In this document: piece after piece, positions 25,201 through 37,200 of the stretch
Layout of the letters: every line of letters starts with the position of its first letter
Position numbering within the stretch: position 1 is the stretch's first letter
NCBI RefSeq assembly: GCF_001949145.1
Contig: NW_019091527.1
Coordinates: 351,999-415,998, forward strand
DNA length: 64,000 bases
Direction: 5' to 3'
Source of the DNA: Acanthaster planci
Lineage: Eukaryota > Echinodermata > Asteroidea > Valvatida > Acanthasteridae
Notes under the pieces: generated by a model
Database searches by the model: none
What the model saw: the letters and a program-made list of their open reading frames with translations, nothing else
What the model was told of the DNA's origin: nothing
Position numbers and translations under genes: made by a program

Positions 25201-28200
25201 CGAGGGGCAAATGTTCATGAAGATGGACAGTTTGGTATCCTCTTGGTTCAAAGGAGCCTCCAAAGATGGGCAAACGACTTGGTCAAAAGAAACTTCCAAC
25301 TTTGGATATTTCAATCACTCAAAAGAAATGTCCAAAGTTGAGCATTAGAATCTTCCAAACTGGACATCTGATTTGGTAAAAAAAAATCTCATGGTTTGAC
25401 ATTTGACATAGTAAAAGGAAACTTCCTAAGTTAGACATATGACTTGGTCAAAAGAAACTTGCGAACTTGGACATTTCACTTAGTCAACAGAAACTTCCAA
25501 AGTTGGACATCTGATTTGGTCAAAAGGAACTTCCATTACGGTCCAACATTGATAATAATGAACAGTGGTGAAAAACAAAGAGAAAAAAAACACCCCCCCA
25601 AAACAACAGACATCCTGTCTTCTTTAGTCAACAAAAGCGTTTCATCAACGCTTGAATTACCACACCAGGTCAAGCAGTCTGGTGGGACTTCCTAGCCCCT
25701 TCCTTTTTGGGCTGGATAACTGTGAATCTGTAAACAAGATGACTAAACAAGTCTACTCCCAAGTACATGTATGTTTATCAAAGCCCCCAGCTTCACCATG
25801 TGTACATTTGCCACACTGTGTATGATGGTATAAAAGCCTCCCTTGTTGTCGCGGAATTCCTCTGTCAAATCTCTACAGGACCAATGGGTCAACCACCTCC
25901 TGTAGTGCAATGGTTATTCAACAAATGATTGGATAAAAAAATAAAAACCTTTCATGAAAATCAGTTAAGAAAAAAATTATACTTGTTCAACCGTATGTGG
26001 ACATAAGTTCACTGAACTAGAGTGACTCTAGTGTGCTGTCAAAAGGTTACCGCAAAAGACATCTAAATCACATTACTTTGGCGGAAACTCAATTGCCAGC
26101 GAACATGACCATTAGGTTCTCTTAAATTATTGGTAGTGGCAATGCATTATCACGAGTCTTTGTGTCTATCAATGGTTGGAAATTTGTCTGTCTGCTGATA
26201 TCCCCCCCCCTCCGATTTCTTCATAAATCTTAGAAGTGGGAATGGCCGCACGGATTGCGGAATGAGCTGGAGTGAAGTTAAACAGCGATTAGTGTCGGTG
26301 AACACGAATCGATGGAGGTATCTCTTTACAGCTTGACGATGACAATATACCAAGCCGCGAGAAGTGAAACTACTCCTCTGAGTGCCTGTACCAAAATGAG
26401 TGGCACTGAAAAACATTTCAGCTTCCCCAGTGTCAGTCTTTTGAAACTGTAGGTTAGTGACCGACTGACCGACCGCTGGCTGGGAAAAGGTGGCACGAAT
26501 CAAGTCAATAATGCAAGTTCTAATATGAATTTTACGATAACAATGCTGGTGAGACGAAACACACAATATATTATCTGTTGCCAGCTGTTGTTTCAATTTA
26601 CTGAAACCAGTCAAGTCCAGAATTTTCCAGCACCCCCTTCCTAACAGATATTATCTACATATATTTCTACTGTATATCCTTTATTTGCTACAATGACGAT
26701 AATTGTGAGGATAATTTTTTTATTACCGTACTCCAGGGACATACAATGCTACATATCATAAGTCTTGATCGTCAGAAGTATCAATATTGATGGGTCCATC
26801 TCAAGTCTATGGAGACTGCATGTTGCTGATACAAATGCTAGTCCCACGTTGCAGTCTGGGCAGCACCAGACTAGGCTTACAACAACCTGGTCCATCCCAA
26901 CAAATGCCATGATGCTCCACTTGCTGAGATAACCAAGAGTAGTGGTGACTTGGCCCAAGGGAGAGGCCACCATTTTCTTCGCCCGTTCACTGACACAGAC
27001 CTAATTCTCTCACACCGAATTCTTGAAGCCCTGGCAAGAAGCACAAGAAGCATGCTTCCTACTGTAACATTTGGGGCATCATCATTCCACAGACTGGCTT
27101 CCGCCCACAGGTGCAGAAAAGTCCATTGCACGGAACCAAACTGAATTTGAGGTCCCTCAACTTGTTTGCTCAAGTGGGGAGGGGGGTTGTTGGGACTTGT
27201 TTCACTGATGGTAGAAACAGCCTTGTTTTGTTGTCTCCTGTGGAATATACAGTCATTTGCAAAAGTTTAAGACCACCTGGAATTTTATTGGTATTTCTGT
27301 CACTGGGCCTGCATTACATTGTCTCATTGAATAATTACTTAACATGTTTTTACAGTGGTGCATAACATCAGTGTGGTGCTATATACCCATTGGAATGAAA
27401 TTTTTAGCAAAGGCAGGTCTTGTATGACACTTTGTCTGTAAGGCAGCATGGGTAAAAAAAAAGCCAGTCTAAGTAATCAAAAATAAGGGAGGACACACTA
27501 AATATTAGACTGTTTACATTTCAAATCAAGGAAATGCAGTCAAATAGCTGTTTAACCAAGATACGAAGGTAACACACTGAAAATATACCTAAGTTACCAT
27601 GATTGATTGGTTTAAGCTTGGTTTTTCTGCAGGTTAATGCATTTTTGTATAGGGGGTCCTAAACTTTTGCAAATGACGGTACAGTTCTGATACACTCTGG
27701 CTCGTCGGTGTTTCATCTTCATTTCTTTGATTGACACTTAGCATTTTAGCAGCATATTCCTCCTGCTCCTACTTTGAAGTTATTCCCAAGCAAGTACTTG
27801 CACTCAGTTTGGGCCAATAGACAGACTCGTTTTTCCGGGCTTAATTACTTTCATACAATGCCTGAATAAATACCTGTCATCCGATAAGTGCATTATCAAA
27901 TGACTATTCATCCTAATGCACAGCATGGCAGCACCTCAAAAACAGAAGTTCTATTCAGCAGTAAAAAGAATGTTCCATTCGTAGGTCACGAGAAATGCCT
28001 ACACTCATAGGTGATGCAAGGGAGTTTACAGGTGGTGTTGGGGGTTCTTTGGCAATTATTTATGCAGTGCAGGGATGAATTAAGTCAAGGGTTATTGAGG
28101 TACTGCCTACAAAAAAATGAAATGCGTCAAACTGTGAGTGCTGCTACCCACACAGGGATTGTACAGACTTGAGCATTTCTGGGCACAGAGACAGAATTTC

Positions 28201-31200
28201 AAACTTCCTGGGGAACTTTTGACATGGAACTGTCCTTAATCCTCCAAACCTCTCACAGTGCAGGAAACTGATGGTACCTAGGCCATGTTTCCACGGGTAC
28301 TTTTTTTGGTCAAACTTGCTGAGACAATGGTTGCTTTTGCCATTTTACGTGTAGTGCTGACATCATAGGAAGTTTTCCTCTCGGTTACTTTATTAATTAT
28401 CAGGACACTTTTTCCCGAGACGGAAAGACCAGTGCGGACAACGTGAGCCAGTAAAAGCATGAGAAAGTGGCCAAGTAGAGCATACTACTAAGAGTGCACC
28501 ATTTCGAGATAATGAGGATGGTAATGTTGTGTCTAAGGATGAAAATAAAATTCCGAAAGGTCACGAAAAGCGCCCTCATAACTCACTGCATTGCCAGCTC
28601 AGTTGTTTTTCCTACGCTCTCAGTAAAATTTTCCTGTGTTAAAAGCCCAAGTGCAGACACTGGTCACATTTGACCATTTTTTATTTGACCATCGTCTTGG
28701 TAAAACCCACCGAAAATATGTCCAGTGCAAATACGGCTAATCTCTGGTGCTTAAACTTGCAAGGAGCAGAAGGTCATCCACCTCATTCAATCCTACAAAA
28801 TCCTTCAAAACCTTCTGGAGGCTTCTGAGGGATCTGGGAGGGCTGGGGTTGACGACGATCTCATGAAATGCCCGATCAGACATAATAGGGCTTATCATGT
28901 TGAACTTCAAAGCCTGGGGTGGGACTCAATTTGTTCCTCAAGTTAACTGGACGAGGCAATGGTGTTTTTGTTGTTAGCAGAAGTGGAGGGGGGAGAGGGA
29001 GAACAGGGTGGGAGTATAATCAACTGCCCTGGGGGAAGGGTGAAAGCTACAGGTTTCACATCCGATAAGGAAATCCCACTAATGCAGTTAGTTTTGCTAT
29101 TGGAGGATGGGCCAAGAACAACACCTGTAGAATTCATTGTGTAACTTCCTCCCCGTTGTTTGGCAGTGCTCCTCAACAAGAATCTCTGTCTTGTGGGGGT
29201 CTTTGGTACAACATCCTTCCTGGGTCTCTGTGTAAGATGGTGAAGTGGGGGTTTCCTTTCCAAGTGGGTCACTGATTGACGAAAAGCAGACGTTTGAGTT
29301 TGGCCAGCCAAAAGGGAATGTTAAAGACCAGTGTTGTAGTTGAGACCATCACATGACCATCACAAGACCAGACACAAGACCATGGACAAGATCGGTCAGA
29401 AGTAACAGGGTGAACAATAACAAAGGAATGCTTTTGTTACAGTTCAATTGAATAGCTTGTGACTTCAATTCAGACTCGATGTCTTGTGTTGGTTTTGTAC
29501 TGGTCTTGTGCAGTACATGCAATACCCATTCCGTAATATATTTTGCTCTATGGACCTTTGCCATGAAATATGCAAATTGGACGGGCGCATGTGCACTACT
29601 ACCACTGGTTGGCAAGCACAGACGTCAACACTGTCGGCAGTGTAGGCGAGCTGCTAGTAACCATAACCTGGAGCGTGGAAGGTCAATCAAATCCACATTA
29701 CAGTCTTTGCCCCATACTTGAGCACTCTCTTCTCGAAGCTAAGTGAAGTTTTCAGTGTCCTGAGGTTGGAAAGTAACAAAGTCCTTGTCTTTAAGTTTGG
29801 AGCTCATGTCAAACTGTACTAGAACAGAAACAGCTATAGCGGCGCGCGCATGGAGATTTGTATTGTTACATCATAGATTTAAGCAACTTTGCCAACCAGT
29901 GGTAGTAATGCACATGCACCTGCCTTATTTGCATATTTCATGGGGGGCCAAAACGTTTGCCCCTTTTTAAATCAGGGATAACAATTTCTGAAAATTTGAA
30001 GATTCCTGTGTCACTGAAAAATCCTAGAAAATAATGAAATGATAATTTCATCATTTTGTAAAAAATGAACCAATCTTTTGAATTTTGTTCTTCAAACATT
30101 TGTCAGTCCTTGATAACGGTATAGAGCCCCCAAAGCACATCACTTGTTTGGAGACAACATGGTGCATGTTTATGCAGTCGTGGCTGGAGAGCACTCTACA
30201 CGTGCAAAGACCAAAATGGACATCACACAGGCTACTGAAATGACAAAGGGAGAGTTTCTCTCCCGTTTCTGTAGTCAAACTCAGTTAAAGGACTGCGGAA
30301 GCAAAACAGTTTTGGCACATTGTGTACAGTGTTGATGAATGGTTGTGCAAAAGTCCTGGAGGGCTATCCATGAGGGGCCTTTATTTTGTTGGTTCCCAAC
30401 TCCCCAATACAAAAATCTATACTGACAGAGAAGAGTGTTTGGTCAGCCAAGCGACTGAACAAACATCTAACTGAGGCTTCATCAGCTCCTTGCCATTGTG
30501 GATGTAATGGACAGTGCGTCGAAAACTGCAACATTACTACAAGTAGTTTTTATGAGGAGAAACCAAAGGGACTCCCAGTTGACAGAGATAGGGCTCAATC
30601 CATCCAACATGCCATTGTCTCACCGACTGACTCAGCCGATGCCAGAATCATGAACGACCATAGAAAGGGATGCCAATTTGGGTCTTGTCCACAGCCTGAA
30701 AATATGGCCGGGACAGATCCTAAAACACCCTGAGAATGCCTAAAACTAGCAACATTTGAAATGCAAAAGCCTTTGCCTGAAAACTAGCACCCCTTGCATG
30801 GAGGAGAAACAGATTAACTATAGGACAGACTGACAAGCAACTAGTGACCAACTGACCACCTGAGGGTCTGGTAGCCTGACTTATGTGACAAAGCTCACTT
30901 GCAAGCTCTCTCTACAACTCTAGTTGTACAGTACAGAACAACAGTAAAACCATAAAACGAGGAAATGTTCCCAAACGGACTGGAGATTGCAGTGATCGCA
31001 CAAGTGACTGAATGATTTGGGTGAAAGGGTAACCTTCCCACACCCTGCCAGATCAGCCATGGGTTTGGATGATGTTTGCAAGAATGAAGAGCATGTAGGC
31101 AGGATCAACTGCTACTTCTTTGCATGGAGCTTCATGCCACTTGTAGTTGAAGTACAAACTGCCGAGTTGCCAATTTTTGAGGGTCCATGGAGACTCTTGA

Positions 31201-34200
31201 AGAAATGTATCAACTGACTGAAAAATTAGATTGAAATAAGACAAGGGCAATTTACATATGCCCGACAGACAGGAAACAGAAATGAGTTGTCTCATATCTA
31301 ATAAAAATTGCTTGACCACCATGAAATAGATGGAATTTCAGGCTACTCATGATGAAAGACAGCACTAAGGGAAAGGTTTGCGGTAGCACCATGCGAAGGA
31401 CTGAGCACGCAGTCCGAAATGTTGAGTAAACTCCTGGTTCTTTTCAGAACCACACATACTCATAAGAGATATAGTCCTTCGTATGGTGCTACCACAAACC
31501 TTTCCACTTATTGCCATGAAATAAACTAGAAATGATAACAATGAATCGTGTTTTACCCCGAGTAGAGTGAAAAAGGGGTAGGGTTAGTTTAACAAAAATA
31601 GCAGCGGGGAAACGAATCTTTTTCTTGAGCAGCTGATCATCTTCGTCGACAGGAAGTCAGAGTGAAGAAGAGAAATGAGTGTTTAAAGTCAGACCCCAAA
31701 GGTCAGTTGCCGGCCAACAGTGTTTGCAGAAGCCGGCTGGTTTCATCGCTGAATGTGTTGGGGTGACATACTCCAACTCCCAAAGTTCTCTCTCCCTGGG
31801 TCGTGCTATGTGCTCTGCTGAGCACATAGCTCCGCCTATTTGCCCGGGTGATTTATGGGTTTGTTTAAAGCCCTAAGTGCAGACATGCACATGCTTTTAT
31901 TGCCAAATATGTGTATCGATTCATGAGTTTGAGGGGGATGGAATATCACAGACGGAAAAAAGAAGACTAGGGGATGCTTGGAAGGAAGCAAAGGGAATGT
32001 ATTTTGGGCAAGTGATGAAAACGGAATAGCTGGAGAAACACAAATTGATTTATGGACAGTACACTCTGGGAAAGCCGGAGAGGATGGAATACACACTTAA
32101 AGATGGAATGGACCATTTGTCATTTGTGCCTATTCTTCACTTGAAAGCAACCCAATTGCTCAAAATCTTGAAACGGGTTAATTAATAACTAGCCTAATAC
32201 AGATTTAGCGCTGTGGATATCACATTAGGAGAGAACACGCAAATTACCCTGGGTTGCAACAACTTGATTCACAAGTCTGCAAGTCATGTTTAGAACTGCG
32301 CCTATCCAACTACAAATTAAATTGCAGGGCGTACGTGTATGTAAATTACTCCGATAGGAGTCAAAACTTGCCCAGATGGATACACACCTCAGGTTAAGAA
32401 TGGGTGTGTAATGCATTCGCTTAAATGCACTGGAATTTCCAAAGACGACTTGACACACCTTCAGAAATATCCCTCTTGAATCACTTTCTTCAATAAATGA
32501 CAGCGAAAACCATTCACTGCAACTAAACCAACTCTCGAGAAGACAAGAACAGTGTGGTAACAGCGGCTGAAGAACTCAGCCCGAAACAAAGTTGCGGTAC
32601 ATGCTGTGGCCGCTGGTGCACGTGAAGATTCTTTCAACTGAACCCGTTTCAATAGAAACAGTAACATATACGGATAATTAAGCTTCCTCTAGCATACTTA
32701 TGCTTGCTTAACTTCAATTTGTTCGGCTCAGAACTAAAAAGATCAATATGGCAATTGGATGAATTTTGACATAGACTCTTAGGGCCTTATTCTGAATTGG
32801 AAAGAACTATTTACTTGAATCAGAACGTGATCCAAATTATTTTATTTATGCATTTTGAAGGCCAATATGCTTAAACTTCCCCAAATTCTCTTGCCTGATC
32901 TCAGGTTTTAGCAAAATGTTACATTTGGCACTTTTTGATGCAATTTTCAATAAGGATCTTATAGTATCCGCCCCATGTGAAGAAAAAGCAAAAGAAAGAC
33001 AGATGCGAAGGCCATACATTAAGGAACAAATTTGTTAAGGGTACTCAGCGTGCTCCGCGTCAAACGCGCCATTGATCTCCATTATAAACGCGCGCTTATG
33101 TGGTGAGTGCCAAAACAGGTCCTCCCGTGTTGCGCTAGGAGCAGATAGTACTGACAAGACATTTCGCCCCTTCCCTTCCCAATATGATAACCCTTTCAGC
33201 CAGTAATTGAGGAGTCCAGACTGACTGTCTTTGGATTGGGTAATTGTTGTATCACAGACCTCTCCCTATGGATGTTACCCCTTAATGATATTGGGTATGA
33301 CCATGTGGGACCATACTGGGCATGGAATTACATGTACCCCAAAAATGAGAATGAGATTATCTGCATAATGCCCACTGCACACATTAGCGTATGTGCTGTG
33401 TATCCAGGATTTCACATGTACATATTTGTTATACCAATACTAGACTTGATTGGGTTTTTTGTTGACAGACTTGAGCTTAGAAAAGGTGTGGGGAGTAGTA
33501 ATCACTCTGGCCGTGTAATCTTCAGGACAAATATTTGGTTGGGGAATGAAAAGTGGGATTGTTACGATAATCGCTACATTGCAATCAAAAATCAGTTATT
33601 CTGTATTCAAAGGGTCGTGGTTTGGGCTTACAGTTGTACATGTAACTCTGCAGTGGAATGTAGTGATGTCTGACACCACTGTGCATGGTACCTACTGATC
33701 AGTGGAGATTGAGAGATATTGACAGACATTTGAAGTTCCACGCAACCATATTATATGCCTGGGGTCAACACTTTCCTCCATGCCTGCGAACATGTAAAGC
33801 AAAACAGTCTTCACTGTGTGGACCTCTTTGGTTCATGGGTCCACACAGGGCATGACTCACAAGGTTTGCACACATTCATGTGTCCCACTAGCTAGGTGCT
33901 GCATTAACGGTGAGGAACATTCTGTGTTAACCTCTGTCAGCTGTGTAAATCAATCATTAGGGACTCATAAGAGCCAATGAGAACCAACGTGTGCACTGTG
34001 CCCTGTTGCATAGTACCAGTGCATATGACCAATTTTCATCTGAATATGCACAAACCCATATGCATCTCTGTAGGTTTGCATCTGAGTGTGGGCACACAAC
34101 AGTACCGGTGATCACAAGTCCAAAACCTCTCTCAGTTCTAACAAAAGGCCATAGAAACCAATCTGTATACTTGTGCACAGCATTCAGTACATATGACCAA

Positions 34201-37200
34201 TTTTCATCAGAATGTACACAATCCTGTTGAATGCTCTTTACAGGAATACATCAGAAAGTGGGCACACTGAAGTAACAGTGATCTAGTATCATTACTTTCT
34301 CTTTTACCCTTGAGAGAGCATTATTCTGAGAGTCCATGTCAAACAATGGATAAATCAAACAAGATGTTTTCTGAAACATGGTCTTGTGATAGACCAATAT
34401 AATAATTAACCACACTTGTTGCACAGTGTACATGTACACTACACTCTAGTACAACAATAAAACCATATCTTTGTTGATGATTTCTTATTATTTCCAAACA
34501 CTCTGACCTCCAAGTCTGACAATCTACAGTGTACGGAATGTTAAACTTGAAAAACTAGAGGGAACCAGGCCGAGAAAATTAGTAAGTGGAGGTTTATGTT
34601 GGACTGGAACCAATGCTATGCAAACAAAGAGACAATGGAAATTTCCAATGGTAAGGGTGACGAAACATACAAAACCTTGCCAATGAACATGCATGCTTGT
34701 ACACAAGTGCTTCTGAGAAAAGAGACAGTACTGATCATAGTGATCAGTGTACTGTAGATCTAATGATTTGACAGGTCGGTTATGTTACATTAAAAAATGT
34801 CATTTTCTTGGTACGATGCCTCCATAAGGGACTCAACGGGACAAGTCCTCTCCTTCTTTGGGCCAAGAATCTTGGACAGATGCCTGATCATCCCAGCGAC
34901 TTATGGAAAAGGGGAGGATGATGATATCAACTTGATGTATACCTCTCGTCGTAAACAAACCGTCAGTCAGACTCATAATATTTACGCTTTTGCAAGGGCC
35001 CCAGGAATGCTGCAGTCAAGGAAAATACACAGCCAGGGGGAAGGCGCACCGCCGCTGTATATTTTCATGCCCTTTTCAGTGACGGGCGCCAGTTGGTGCG
35101 CGCCACTAAAAGGGAAACATAGGCTGGTGATTAATATTCCATCAGGACCCACTTTGTTGACATTATTAATAACGGCCTTTAATGAACAATTCGGTGAAGA
35201 CCTTTTGGGGAGGAAGCAGAGCCCTTTTTTTGTGCACTTTATGAAAGATGGGCTGGCATTGAGGTATTACCATTGAGCTTTATGGAAAATGGGAAAGGCA
35301 TTTGAACAATGCAGTAATATTGATGATGGTTCATTTTAACACATATCTACAATTAGACGAATCCAGGAACATTTGTTTATCTCAACCGTCAACATAGGAT
35401 TGTGCTTTTTATGGTGCTACGGTAATAAGCAGTACCCATATAAAAGTTCGAGCATACATGGTTGAAATCAAAATAAATGCCACAGACAAAAACTTTGGTA
35501 ATGTTTCTCAGAGTGAATGTTTATTTTTATTTAAGCTATGTCTCATAGGATGATGACAGTTGTCCTGGTGCATCATAATTATGTCAGTTGACAACATTGA
35601 TGTGCAAACACAGTTTGAAAAAAAAAGAAGATTTGATTTTTTGTTCACTTTATTAAGTTTAATAAAAGGTCTTATGGTCGCAACAACATGTAAAATGCAC
35701 AGAGAGCCATATATGTGGTAAAAGTATCATCTAAGCTCCGCTGGAAAACAACTCACTTATGTCCCTGAGCAAGGCAATTTGCAGCAATATTTCTCTGGAT
35801 AGCTGTGTTGACCGGTTTCAAAGCTCCAAACATGAAATCACATCAGTAGTGGTCACTGAGATGTTAGTTTTAAATTGGAACTCTTGTAACAAAGGAGAGA
35901 CTACATACACATACTTGTACTATGATGGCATAGGAGTTAAGTTAAAAATTACCACTGTGTTTTCAAAATGAGGTTTTTCCCAAGAACCCTTGAGAGTAGA
36001 CGTTCACCCTCATTAGGCCAGTATTTCAAACCACAACATGGCTGCATTTAGTTGATAGACCCTGAGTGAGTTTGGTGATCTAGAGATGAGACAAGTCACA
36101 TTTTTACCAGTGGTTAAAAGGTCACTAGTTCAAGTTCCGCCTTAAAAAAGTACGGTGAAACACTGCAATAATCTACTGACCACTGGAGCAGTTAATTCTT
36201 GTTGGTCTTTTTTTCTTCTGACTGAACTTGACCAGTGGTCTATACTTCTGTGTTATTTTCATGCAGCTCATCACCAGCAACAAACTTACAATGCTTATTC
36301 TTTATACTTGGGTGTTGGTCTTGAGAAATAATTCTGGTCAAGCAAAATATTTGAGCTACAAACCCTTGTTCCACCAGATTTGTTTGCAGAAAATTTGAGC
36401 AGAACTCTCAAAAGAGCCTGAGATTACTAAATCATTTCACTGAAGGACAAACAATAAATGTTACACTGTATAAATAATTTATATATAATTTTAGGATTGA
36501 CTGATTAATCTACAGTGCAATGTGTCAAGGCAAACACCATTTCCTGTGCATGACAAGTTGGGTATCTTTGGCATATCCCCACTGAAAGTACATGAACATA
36601 AACTGACAGCTAATGCAGTCATCACTTCTTAATGACCTTTAAGTGGTTGGAAAACAAGTCCGATGGGAACTTTGGGGACAAGGATGCAAGGTATTTACAG
36701 CCAATTAATAAATATTTCATAGACAGTCCGTACCCCTGCTCTGGACCGTCGAGCATTACATAAATGTCCCATCATGCTCCATACATTCCGCTCTGGGAAT
36801 GGGGGGGGGATCAATGCCCTATTGATTTTCATTTGTGCCGTTCCCAGCCAGATCTTTCTGTGACTTGCGTGAGAGTCTGTGCACAATGAACGGGGTGTTA
36901 ACAGGTAAACTACGGGCATCAATTATTGATGAGAATTGATCGGGACCGATATTGGTGTAAGTGAGGATACTGGGTTGGAGGGGGATCATTCTAAGTGGTA
37001 ACAGAGAAAGAGTGGCCTTGGTCACTCGGAGGTTGGGACAAAATCGGTGTAAATATTTTTGTTTGGAAGGGGGGTGACGTACAGCAATTTGACGTGGTAC
37101 TTTTAAAGAGAATAAGTAATTTTATCCAGTAAAGTTTTGATTTAAAAGAAGTACATGTATGAATAAAAGATTTAGGGGAAAGACAGCATAACTGCTTATC

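Noticed and set aside
26150-26614. 154-codon open frame on the minus strand
   Set aside because: No recognisable domain; composition like surrounding intron.
26749-27173. Overlapping open frames that might be a transposase fragment
   Set aside because: No DDE/D signature or helix-turn-helix could be recognised in any frame, despite the Tc1-type element just to the right.
31398-31425. Possible hammerhead ribozyme core (CTGA ... GAAA)
   Set aside because: The CUGANGA core is broken (CTGAGCA) and the surrounding bases prefer a simple GGACTG/CAGTCC hairpin that does not fit the three-stem hammerhead layout.
33236-33673. 145-codon open frame on the plus strand
   Set aside because: No recognisable domain, ordinary intronic composition and no convincing flanking splice sites.
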